DNA of 64,000 nt from positions 2,541,001 through 2,605,000 of the forward strand of contig NC_020291.1 of assembly GCF_000340885.1 (NCBI RefSeq), read 5' to 3'. The DNA comes from Clostridium saccharoperbutylacetonicum N1-4(HMT) (GTDB taxonomy: Bacteria; Bacillota; Clostridia; Clostridiales; Clostridiaceae). The notes beneath the pieces are model-generated. The model was not told the DNA's origin and made no database searches. It saw only the letters and a list, made by a program, of their open reading frames with translations. Made by a program: the position numbers and the translations under genes. Below are positions 56,630-64,000 of the stretch, one piece after another. Every line of letters begins with the position of its first letter. Position 1 is the stretch's first letter.

Positions 56630-57778
56630 TTGATAGAAGTAAATCACAGTAAAATAAAAGAAACGAATAGAAAAAAAATTATAACATTATTGTTAGAAAA
56701 AAATGAAATTACTAAATTAGATATTTCAAGAATTTTAGATATAAGTATAACCACGGTATCTACTAATATTACTGAATTGAAAAATGAAGGTATAGTAGAA
56801 GATGTAAGGCATTTAGAATCTACTGGTGGTAGAAAAGCTATTGCTGTAAAGTTAAGTGAGAATTGTAAATTTTCAATTGGAATTGCATTAACACCTAATA
56901 ATATTAAAATAGCTTTGGTAAATTTAAAAAAAGAAATTATTGAAAAATTAAAGATAAGACATAAAAATAATGGGATAGAAAATTTAATTGGAATAATCAA
57001 TGAAAATATAGCTTTACTTATGGAAAAGCATAATTTAGATTCTGAAAAAATATTAGGAATAGGTATTTCATTACCTGGAACTGTAGATTTTGAAAATGGA
57101 ATAATAAAATATTCATATTTGCTTGGGATTAAAGATTTTAATTTGAAGGAGAAATTTGAACATTTAAATGTACCTATTTATGTGGACAATGAAGCTAATT
57201 TATCAGCATATTATGAATTTTTAAATAGGAAGAATATTTTAAAAAACTTATTATATGTATCTATAACTGATGGATTAGGTCTTGGAATAATTATAGATGG
57301 CAAAATATATAGAGGTGATAATGATTCATCAGGAGAATTTGGTCATATAAAAGTAGCTCTAAATGGCAAAAAATGCAAATGCGGAGCTAGAGGATGTTTA
57401 GAAGCATACACATCTATGAATTCTTTAGTAGATGGTTATAATGAAGTTTCGTTAGAGGCAATATCAGACGTAGAAGAGTTTGAAGAATTGTATCTTAAAG
57501 GTGAAGAAGCAACAAAAAAAGTTTTAGATAAATACTTGAAAATATTAGGAATGGGAATATCCAATTTAATTATGTTATTAGATCCTAATACTGTAATAAT
57601 AGGTGGGGATATAAATAATTTGTTAAATGATAAAATAGATATTTTGAAAAAGAATATATATAAGGATAATTTATTTACAGATGAAAATAATTGCACTATA
57701 AGTGTAGCAAGTTACAAAGAAGCTTATTTATTAGGTGCAGCAATGATGCCTATAGAAGAATTTTTAGAAATTAAATAA
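56630..57778 (+). CDS. xylR: ROK-family xylose repressor
   Basis: 382 residues from TTG 56630 with GAGGAG. N-terminal winged helix (about 10-70, KLDISRILDISITTVSTNITEL, STGGRKAIAVKL), then a complete ROK domain with YVDNEANLSAYYEF, DGLGLGIIIDGKIYRG and the zinc motif CKCGARGCLEAY. XylR represses xylose genes until xylose binds. Candidate operator TTTACTTAAA is seen ahead of xylF, xylA and talC. Confidence 0.92.
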   Translation: MIEVNHSKIKETNRKKIITLLLEKNEITKLDISRILDISITTVSTNITELKNEGIVEDVRHLESTGGRKAIAVKLSENCKFSIGIALTPNNIKIALVNLKKEIIEKLKIRHKNNGIENLIGIINENIALLMEKHNLDSEKILGIGISLPGTVDFENGIIKYSYLLGIKDFNLKEKFEHLNVPIYVDNEANLSAYYEFLNRKNILKNLLYVSITDGLGLGIIIDGKIYRGDNDSSGEFGHIKVALNGKKCKCGARGCLEAYTSMNSLVDGYNEVSLEAISDVEEFEELYLKGEEATKKVLDKYLKILGMGISNLIMLLDPNTVIIGGDINNLLNDKIDILKKNIYKDNLFTDENNCTISVASYKEAYLLGAAMMPIEEFLEIK

Positions 57779-57779
57779 T

Positions 57780-57801
57780 GAGTAGTTTTTACTACTCTTT
57801 T
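57780..57801 (+). terminator. xylR terminator
   Basis: GAGTAGT (57780-57786) pairs with ACTACTC (57791-57797), followed by TTTT. Confidence 0.72.
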
Positions 57802-57874
57802 AAATTAAAAACTTATTAAACTAATTTTAAAAACCTGTTTTTAAAATTACATTTTGAAAGTAATGTACTAAATG

Positions 57875-57888
57875 TATTTACTTAAATA
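57875..57888. promoter_or_regulatory. candidate operator ahead of the transaldolase gene
   Basis: TATTTACTTAAATA is a palindrome apart from its two central bases and is the most symmetrical of the three copies found in front of xylose genes. Confidence 0.5.
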
Positions 57889-57979
57889 TTACCAATAGTC
57901 AAAAATAAAAAACAATAGTAACAGTTGATAATACAAGTAACAACTATTAAAGAGACCCCGTATGGGATTTCCAACATAA

Positions 57980-58007
57980 CTGTAACCTGTAAATTGAAAA
58001 CTGTAAA
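57980..58007 (+). repeat. left arm of the inverted repeat flanking talC
   Basis: A 28-base sequence beginning CTGTAACCTGTAAATTG; its reverse complement recurs at 58673-58700 with 24 of 28 positions matching. Confidence 0.8.
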
Positions 58008-58029
58008 CTAAAAGGAAAGGTTGAGTAAA

Positions 58030-58683
58030 ATGAAGTTTTTTTTAGACACAGCAAATGTAGACCACATTAAAGAAGCAAATGAAATGGGAGTAATCTGTGG
58101 AGTAACAACAAATCCATCACTAGTAGCAAAAGAAGGCAGAGACTTCAATGAAGTAATTAAAGAAATAACAGAAATAGTTGATGGACCAATAAGTGGAGAA
58201 GTAATAAGTGAAGATGCAGCAGGAATGATAAAAGAAGGAAGAGAAATTGCAGCAATTCATAAAAATATGATAGTAAAAATTCCAATGACAGCTGAAGGCT
58301 TAAAAGCAACAAAGGTATTATCTAGTGAAGGAATAAAGACAAATGTAACTTTAATATTCTCAGCAACACAAGCACTACTTGCAGCAAATGCAGGAGCAAC
58401 TTATGTAAGTCCATTTTTAGGAAGAGTAGATGATATATCAATGATAGGAATGGATTTAGTAAGAGATATAGCAGAAATATTTGCAGTACATGGAATAGAA
58501 ACAGAAATAATAGCAGCAAGTGTAAGAAATCCAATTCATGTAATTGAAGCAGCTAAGGCTGGAGCTAATATAGCAACAATACCATTTAATTTAGTAATGC
58601 AAATGCTAAAACATCCATTAACAGATCAAGGATTAGAAAAATTTAAAGCAGACTGGGCAGCAGCGTTTCCAGTTAACAGTTAA
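58030..58683 (+). CDS. talC: small transaldolase (TalC/fructose-6-phosphate aldolase-like)
   Basis: ATG 58030 with AAGGAAAGG 9 bases upstream and the family start [17 protein letters not shown]; the TTG at 58021 abuts the binding site. 217 residues. The Schiff-base Lys is in [26 protein letters not shown] and [10 protein letters not shown] are typical. It links sedoheptulose-7-phosphate and glyceraldehyde-3-phosphate metabolism. The last residues VNS and the stop lie inside the right arm of a flanking inverted repeat. Confidence 0.93.
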   Translation: MKFFLDTANVDHIKEANEMGVICGVTTNPSLVAKEGRDFNEVIKEITEIVDGPISGEVISEDAAGMIKEGREIAAIHKNMIVKIPMTAEGLKATKVLSSEGIKTNVTLIFSATQALLAANAGATYVSPFLGRVDDISMIGMDLVRDIAEIFAVHGIETEIIAASVRNPIHVIEAAKAGANIATIPFNLVMQMLKHPLTDQGLEKFKADWAAAFPVNS

Positions 58684-58700
58684 CAATTTACAGTTTACAG
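58673..58700 (-). repeat. right arm of the inverted repeat flanking talC
   Basis: Covers the last codons, the stop codon and the next 17 bases of talC. Related AACAATTAACAG-type sequence also occurs inside MITE copy C near 50867. Confidence 0.8.
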
Positions 58701-58739
58701 CATAATTGAAATATATTTATTATAAAAGTGAGGTAAAAA

Positions 58740-60731
58740 ATGAGTAGAGAATTAGATAAGTTATCTATTAATTCAATAAGAGTATTATCAGCAGATGCTA
58801 TAGAAAAATCAAAATCTGGACATCCGGGATTACCACTTGGTTCAGCAACAATGGCATTTACATTATGGACAAAAATGAATCATAATGGAAAAAATCCTGA
58901 ATGGGATAATAGAGATAGGTTTGTATTATCAGCAGGACATGGTTCAATGCTTGAATATTCATTACTACATTTATTTGGATATGGATTAACCGTTGAAGAT
59001 TTAAAGAACTTCAGACAAGTAGGAAGTTTAACACCAGGACATCCTGAATATGGTCATACTAAAGGTGTTGAAATAACAACAGGGCCACTTGGACAAGGTA
59101 TTTGTAATGCAGTAGGTATGGCAATAGCAGAAGCGCATTTAGCAGAAAAGTTTAATAAGCCAGAGTATAGCATAGTTGATCACCATACATATGCTATAGT
59201 TGGTGATGGATGTCTTATGGAAGGAATTTCAGGAGAAGCATCATCTCTTGCTGGAACTTTAGAGCTTGGAAAATTAATCATATTATATGATTCAAACAAT
59301 ATTTCAATAGAAGGAAATACAGATATAGCATTTAGAGAAGACACCGCAAAGAGATATGAGGCTTATGGCTGGCAAGTATTAAAGGTTACAGATGGAAATG
59401 ATATAGATGCAATCGAAAAAGCAATAGCAGAAGCTAAAGCAGAAACTAAAAAGCCATCAATGATAATAGTTAAAAATCAAATTGGATTTGGTTGCCCAGC
59501 AAAACAAGGAAAAGCTTCAGCTCATGGAGAACCTTTAGGAGCAGACAATGTAAAAGCTATGAAGGAAAACTTAGGCTGGAAGGCTGAACCTGCATTTTAT
59601 GTTCCGGATGAAGTTTACACAAATATGAACGAACATATAGCAAAAGGTGAAAAGACTGAGACAGCTTGGAATGAATTATTTAAAGCTTATTCAGCAGCTT
59701 ATCCAGAATTAGCAGCAGAATATACTAAGTGGATGAGTGGAGAAATTTATAAAGATGCATTATTAAACAATGAAGAACTTTGGAGCTTTGATAAAGAAAT
59801 GGCTACAAGGGAATCTTCAGGAATAATGATAAACAGACTAGCTAAGCTTATTCCAAACTTTATTGGAGGATCAGCAGATTTAGCACCATCTAACAAGACT
59901 CATATGAATGATAGAGGAGATTTCTCAGCAGAAGATAGAAGTGGCTCTAACCTTCACTTTGGAGTTAGAGAACATGCTATGGCAGCTATAGCTAACGGTA
60001 TGTATGCTCATGGAGGACTTAAGGTATTCTGTGCAACCTTCTTTGTATTCAGTGATTACATGAAGGGAGCAATGAGATTATCAGCTCTTATGAAGCTTCC
60101 AGTAACTTATGTATTAACTCATGATAGTATTGGAGTAGGGGAAGATGGTCCAACTCATGAACCAATAGAACATTTAGCAGCACTTAGAAGTATACCAAAT
60201 ATGACAGTGTTTAGACCAGCAGACTCAAAAGAAACAGCAGCAGCTTGGTATTATGCTGTAACAAATGGAACTACACCAACTTCATTAGTATTAACAAGAC
60301 AAAAGTTACCACTATATGATGGATGTCCTAAGAGAGCATTAAAGGGTGGATATATCCTTAAAGATTCAAAGAAAGAAACTCCAGATGTACTACTAATGGC
60401 ATCAGGTTCAGAAGTAGAATTAATCTTTAAAGCAGCAGATGAGTTATCAGCAAAAGGAATTGATGCAAGAGTAATAAGTATGCCAAGTTTTGAGCTATTC
60501 GATGCTCAAGATGAAGCTTATAAAGAATCAGTAATGCCAAAGAGCGTAAGAGCTAGACTGGCTGTTGAAGCTTTAACATCCTTTGGATGGCACAAATATG
60601 TAGGTCTTGATGGTGACGTTGTATCTTTAGATACTTTTGGAGCATCAGGAAATGCAGATGCATTATTTAAAATGTTTGGATTTACTGTAGAAAATGTTGT
60701 TAATAAAGCGATGGGGATAATTAACAAATAA
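58740..60731 (+). CDS. tkt: transketolase
   Basis: 663 residues, ATG 57 bp after talC with AAGTGAGG. Thiamine diphosphate motif [18 protein letters not shown]...NN, substrate-site [19 protein letters not shown] and [12 protein letters not shown]; the C-terminal half has [15 protein letters not shown] and [16 protein letters not shown]. It moves two-carbon units from xylulose-5-phosphate. Together with TalC it makes the xylose pathway complete in this locus. Confidence 0.96.
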   Translation: MSRELDKLSINSIRVLSADAIEKSKSGHPGLPLGSATMAFTLWTKMNHNGKNPEWDNRDRFVLSAGHGSMLEYSLLHLFGYGLTVEDLKNFRQVGSLTPGHPEYGHTKGVEITTGPLGQGICNAVGMAIAEAHLAEKFNKPEYSIVDHHTYAIVGDGCLMEGISGEASSLAGTLELGKLIILYDSNNISIEGNTDIAFREDTAKRYEAYGWQVLKVTDGNDIDAIEKAIAEAKAETKKPSMIIVKNQIGFGCPAKQGKASAHGEPLGADNVKAMKENLGWKAEPAFYVPDEVYTNMNEHIAKGEKTETAWNELFKAYSAAYPELAAEYTKWMSGEIYKDALLNNEELWSFDKEMATRESSGIMINRLAKLIPNFIGGSADLAPSNKTHMNDRGDFSAEDRSGSNLHFGVREHAMAAIANGMYAHGGLKVFCATFFVFSDYMKGAMRLSALMKLPVTYVLTHDSIGVGEDGPTHEPIEHLAALRSIPNMTVFRPADSKETAAAWYYAVTNGTTPTSLVLTRQKLPLYDGCPKRALKGGYILKDSKKETPDVLLMASGSEVELIFKAADELSAKGIDARVISMPSFELFDAQDEAYKESVMPKSVRARLAVEALTSFGWHKYVGLDGDVVSLDTFGASGNADALFKMFGFTVENVVNKAMGIINK

Positions 60732-60782
60732 AAAGCCCACAACTAATCTATAAATATATTAAAGTGAATTACTAATTTGTTT

Positions 60783-61087
60783 TATAGATATCCAAAGCGA
60801 GAATTAGACTTCTGAAACAATTACCGAAATCAGATACATTTATCTTCCACAGGACTAGTGAAATTTTCGCTGGAAGGTTCTAAGTGGAAGGTTGCACCCA
60901 TTTCTGCATGTTCCTAAAGTAAATTTATGACAAGCAGAAAATGAAACAACCTTCCACTAATAACCATCATCAGCTCAATTTCACATGCCTGCTTCCAGAA
61001 AAATGTATATGATTTCTAGTGTAGTGTTACGATTATAATTTTTCAATAATGCATTTATAAGTTTGATTATTAAATTGGATATCTATA
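60783..61087 (+). mobile_element. MITE-like element copy E (305 bp, forward)
   Basis: TATAGATATCCAA (60783) to TTGGATATCTATA (61087), perfect 13-bp inverted ends. Outer stem GTGGAAGGTTG (60884-60894)/CAACCTTCCAC (60947-60957), inner TTTCTGC (60901-60907)/GCAGAAA (60934-60940). It is the cleanest copy. It occupies most of the gap after tkt. Confidence 0.92.
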
Positions 61088-61204
61088 TGTTAAAAAAGAT
61101 ATGTATATAGTGTGTGTTAAATAAATTAGAAAAATTAAATAAAATTAGAAAGTAGCTTGAAATATATTTATAGGTTATTAATAAATATGGAGAGGACGAT
61201 AAAT

Positions 61205-61825
61205 TTGACTATTAAAAGTGTTATGGACAAGGAGTTCAAAAAATATGGGCAAGTATTAAAAAATTATGATTGCTCAGAAATAATTGAAAAGATGAATGAT
61301 ACACCATTACCTAAAGATGTAATATATGAACCATCAATAAAAGAACTTGAAGCATTGGAAATAGCTAAAGAACTTCAAGCTAGAGAATATGGTGAATTAC
61401 CTATTCAAATAGGATATTGTAATGGAAATAATTATTTGCTAAATGCTGTTGAATACCATAGATCATCTGAAATAAACATTGCAGCAACTGATCTTATTCT
61501 TCTATTAGGATCACAGCAGGATATTGAAGACGATTACTCATTTGATACGTCTAAAATTGAAGCTTTTAAAGTTCCAAAGGGAACTGCAATAGAAGTTTAT
61601 GCAACTACGCTTCATTATGCACCATGCAATGTTTCAGAAGATGGCTTTAGATGTGTTGTTGTTTTACCAAAAGACACAAATTCAGCGTTAGAAAATAAGC
61701 CAGAAGCAAAAGGTGAAGATGCATTACTCTTTGCTAAAAATAAATGGTTAATTGGTCATAAAGATACAGACTTAGGTGAACAAGGAGCATTCATAGGATT
61801 AGTTGGAGAAAACCTACACATATAA
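61205..61825 (+). CDS. DUF4867 family protein
   Basis: TTG 61205 with GGAGAGGA upstream; the longer frame upstream lacks a binding site. 206 residues. The sequence fits the DUF4867 group: LPIQIGYCNGNNYLLNAVEYH, TDLILLLGSQQDI, and VPKGTAIEVYATTLHYAPCNV, a cupin-like sugar-isomerase-type core with possible metal ligands His and Glu. Function is not established. It sits 209 bp before an L-fucose isomerase family gene, so the two may act on the same sugar. Confidence 0.75.
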   Translation: MTIKSVMDKEFKKYGQVLKNYDCSEIIEKMNDTPLPKDVIYEPSIKELEALEIAKELQAREYGELPIQIGYCNGNNYLLNAVEYHRSSEINIAATDLILLLGSQQDIEDDYSFDTSKIEAFKVPKGTAIEVYATTLHYAPCNVSEDGFRCVVVLPKDTNSALENKPEAKGEDALLFAKNKWLIGHKDTDLGEQGAFIGLVGENLHI

Positions 61826-62034
61826 AAAAAGCGCTTCAGCGCAACCAAGATCTTAATATTAAAGTTACAACGCATGTAAATAGTTTTAGAAAATTGATGA
61901 ATAAGTTCTTACTTCATCAGACACCATTCAATTTTAAAAAAGGTGAGAAGCTCAATTAGGAACTTTTTCAACACAATCAAAAGATTATAAATAAGCTTTA
62001 AATTTAAATTTATTATAAATTGGAGGAATATAAA

Positions 62035-63519
62035 ATGAATAATACACCAAACGTAAAATTAGGAATTGTAGCAGTTAGTAGAGATTGTTTCCCAATGGAA
62101 CTATCAGTTAATAGAAGAAAGGCAGTTGTAGAAGCATACAAAAAAACTTATGGAGATATTTACGAATGTCCTACAGCAATTGAAAATGAAAAACATATGC
62201 TAAAAGCATTGCAAGAAGTTAAAGAAGCAGGAGTTAATGCTCTTGTAGTATACCTTGGAAACTTTGGACCAGAAACTCCAGAAACTTTACTTGCTAAAGA
62301 ATTTGATGGACCAGTTATGTTTGCAGCAGCTGCAGAAGAAACAGGTGATAATTTAATTGGAGGACGTGGAGATGCTTATTGTGGAATGCTTAATGCAAGC
62401 TATAATTTAGCACTTCGTAATATTAAAGCATACATTCCAGAATATCCAGTTGGAACTGCAAGTGATGTTGCAGATATGATTAAAGAATTTGAACCAGTAG
62501 CTAAAGCATTACTTGGATTAAAGAACTTAAAAATTATTTCTTTTGGACCAAGACCACAAGACTTCTTAGCTTGTAATGCACCTATAAAACAATTATATAA
62601 TTTAGGTGTTGAAATAGAAGAAAATTCAGAACTTGATTTATATGCAGCATTTAATGCTCACAAAGATGATGCAAGAATTCCAGAAGTTATAGCTAGTATG
62701 GAAAAAGAATTAGGTGAAGGGAATAAAATGCCTGGAATCCTTCCAAAGCTTGCTCAATATGAAATCACATTATTAGATTGGATGGAAGAACATAAAGGTT
62801 CAAGAGAATATATTGTATTTGCAAATAAATGTTGGCCTTCATTCCAAACTCAATTTGGATTTGTACCATGTTATGTAAATAGCCGTTTATCTGCAATGGG
62901 TATACCAGTTGCATGTGAAGTAGATATTTATGGTGCTTTAAGTGAATACATTGGAACTTGTATAAGTGATGATGTTGTAACTTTACTTGATATTAACAAT
63001 ACTGTACCAGCTGATATGCATGATACTGAAATCAAAGGTAAATTTAACTATACATTAAAAGATACTTTCATGGCTTTCCACTGTGGAAATACTGCAGCTT
63101 GTAAATTATCTTGCGGTACAATGAAAAATCAAATGATCATGGCTAGAGCATTAGAACCAAATCAAGAACCAAATATTACAAGAGGGACACTTGAAGGAGA
63201 TATCGTACCTGGAGACATCACATTCTTTAGATTACAAAGCAATGCAGATGCAGAACTTACTGCTTATGTTGCAGAAGGAGAAGTATTACCAGTTGCAACA
63301 CGTTCATTTGGAGCTATAGGAGTATTCGCAATTCCTGAAATGGGAAGATTCTACCGTCACGTATTAATTGAAGGAAGATATCCTCACCATGGAGCAGTTG
63401 CATTCGGACATTTTGGTAAAGCAATGTATAATTTATTTAGATATTTAGGAGTTAAAGAAGTTGGCTTTAACCAACCTAAAGGAATGCTTTATAAAACAGA
63501 AAATCCTTTCAATAGATAA
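62035..63519 (+). CDS. L-fucose/L-arabinose isomerase family protein
   Basis: ATG 62035 with GGAGGA. 494 residues. Three-domain FucI/AraA-like sequence: LGIVAVSRDCFPMELS, VYLGNFGPETPETLLA, FANKCWPSFQTQFGFVPC, CEVDIYGALSEYI and DTFMAFHCGNTAACK. This group isomerises deoxy- or pentose aldoses; it is shorter than E. coli FucI (about 590). The substrate may be L-fucose, D-arabinose or another sugar. No kinase or aldolase gene follows, because a terminator and a convergent gene end the unit. Confidence 0.87.
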   Translation: MNNTPNVKLGIVAVSRDCFPMELSVNRRKAVVEAYKKTYGDIYECPTAIENEKHMLKALQEVKEAGVNALVVYLGNFGPETPETLLAKEFDGPVMFAAAAEETGDNLIGGRGDAYCGMLNASYNLALRNIKAYIPEYPVGTASDVADMIKEFEPVAKALLGLKNLKIISFGPRPQDFLACNAPIKQLYNLGVEIEENSELDLYAAFNAHKDDARIPEVIASMEKELGEGNKMPGILPKLAQYEITLLDWMEEHKGSREYIVFANKCWPSFQTQFGFVPCYVNSRLSAMGIPVACEVDIYGALSEYIGTCISDDVVTLLDINNTVPADMHDTEIKGKFNYTLKDTFMAFHCGNTAACKLSCGTMKNQMIMARALEPNQEPNITRGTLEGDIVPGDITFFRLQSNADAELTAYVAEGEVLPVATRSFGAIGVFAIPEMGRFYRHVLIEGRYPHHGAVAFGHFGKAMYNLFRYLGVKEVGFNQPKGMLYKTENPFNR

Positions 63520-63560
63520 TTAAATTAATGACATAAATCTTTTAAAGAGAGTAAAGTATA

Positions 63561-63600
63561 AAGGAACGTACAAAAAATTATAGTACGTTCCTTTTTTATT
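63561..63600 (+). terminator. terminator after the isomerase gene
   Basis: AAGGAACGTAC (63561-63571) and GTACGTTCCTT (63583-63593) are perfect complements, followed by TTTTTATT. Confidence 0.9.
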
Positions 63601-63655
63601 AATATGCTCTCATTTTATTTTTATGAAGAATAGCATTTCATAGTATACTGAATTA

Positions 63656-64000
63656 TTACTGTATTAAGCTTGTACCTATTTTATATGCTTTTTCACAATC
63701 TAAAGGAAATTGCTTTGCCCTATGAGCTGCTTTTTCCTCTTCAGAAAAGGCATCAGCTTTATATTTCGAGTAATCATCAAATTGATAAGTATTGTTAGAA
63801 TACATTACTTTTGGCTTTGTAAATATACGTTCTATAGGTGCAGCTAATGTATTTAATATTAAGTTATAATTAAGTTGTTCCATAAATTCTTGTGGAACAT
63901 TCATTGTATAAATAAAGGCTGTAGGCATTTTTTTAGGAGCAATTGAGGAATGGTTCTTATCATATACCAAATATGGGAAAAGCAATCGTTCTAAAAAAGC
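63656..64000 (-). CDS. flavodoxin-family NAD(P)H oxidoreductase, C-terminal part
   Basis: The frame is open to the window end, so 114 C-terminal residues are seen and the start is outside. It begins AFLERLLFPYLVYDKNHSS, which follows the usual LKAFLDR segment of WrbA/FMN-reductase-type proteins, and has IYTMNVPQEFMEQ. The N-terminal FMN loop cannot be checked. Converges with the isomerase gene. Confidence 0.7.
   Translation of the reverse strand, partial: AFLERLLFPYLVYDKNHSSIAPKKMPTAFIYTMNVPQEFMEQLNYNLILNTLAAPIERIFTKPKVMYSNNTYQFDDYSKYKADAFSEEEKAAHRAKQFPLDCEKAYKIGTSLIQ

Noticed and set aside
30681..61087. CRISPR array
   Set aside because: The repeated units are hundreds of bases long, far apart and in both orientations, with no regular spacers or cas genes.

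Overview
The window is AT-rich, uses strong GGAGG-type ribosome binding sites with frequent GTG and TTG starts, and reads as the chromosome of a solventogenic, saccharolytic Clostridium. The xylose block (membrane-anchored XylFII, a LytS-type kinase, a YesN-type regulator, xylFGH, xylAB, xylR) matches the arrangement known from Clostridium beijerinckii, so that species or a close relative is the best guess. The assignment is by gene content and memory, not by a search.

Layout. 1-2.7 kb: the 3' half of a GH36 alpha-galactosidase and a secreted clan GH-A glycosidase. 3-7.7 kb: an AraC-HD (alarmone-hydrolase-like) fusion, a flavodoxin-fold reductase, a GrpB-family protein and several small membrane proteins. 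7.7-13.9 kb: a RpiR regulator, a HAD phosphatase, a ROK-like regulator, a PHP phosphoesterase, an MFS transporter and a sugar acetyltransferase. 14-16.4 kb: a nitroreductase and a MerR regulator divergent from a paired SMR exporter (YkkC/YkkD type). 16.6-20.2 kb: a metal-handling cassette made of a ZnuA-like lipoprotein, a G3E GTPase fused to a YraQ-type permease, and a DUF1980 protein. 20.5-23.2 kb: a membrane phosphoesterase, a thioredoxin-like protein and a DMT transporter. 23.5-29.8 kb: a beta-glucoside operon with RAT antitermination leader, PTS IIBCA, GH1 phospho-beta-glucosidase, LicT antiterminator and an FGGY kinase. 29.9-31.8 kb: a FusB-like protein and a small CD3324-family protein behind an attenuator-like leader. 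32-35.7 kb: a soluble DMSO-reductase-type enzyme (A and B subunits plus TorD-like chaperone) without membrane anchor. 36-41 kb: a chemoreceptor, a deaminase-fold protein and a dicarboxylate symporter. 41.4-61 kb: the xylose regulon from sensing to the non-oxidative pentose phosphate pathway. 61-64 kb: a DUF4867 protein, an L-fucose isomerase family protein and part of a flavodoxin-family protein.

How it works together. D-xylose is sensed outside the cell by XylFII-LytS, imported by XylFGH, isomerised and phosphorylated by XylA and XylB, and carried into glycolysis by transketolase and a small transaldolase. XylR and probably CcpA set expression, and a chemoreceptor sits between xylH and xylA. 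A palindromic TTTACTTAAA motif recurs ahead of xylF, xylA and the transaldolase gene.

Most unusual signals. Five copies of a 303-586 bp element with TATAGATATCCAA inverted ends lie between genes. Their central stem is kept by compensatory changes in two sequence subtypes, so the fold seems to be conserved. Other candidates are the GTPase-permease metal cassette, the AraC-HD fusion, the leader with mutually exclusive hairpins at 31.6-31.8 kb, and a deaminase-fold gene whose promoter is a near copy of the one driving the xylose sensor operon.
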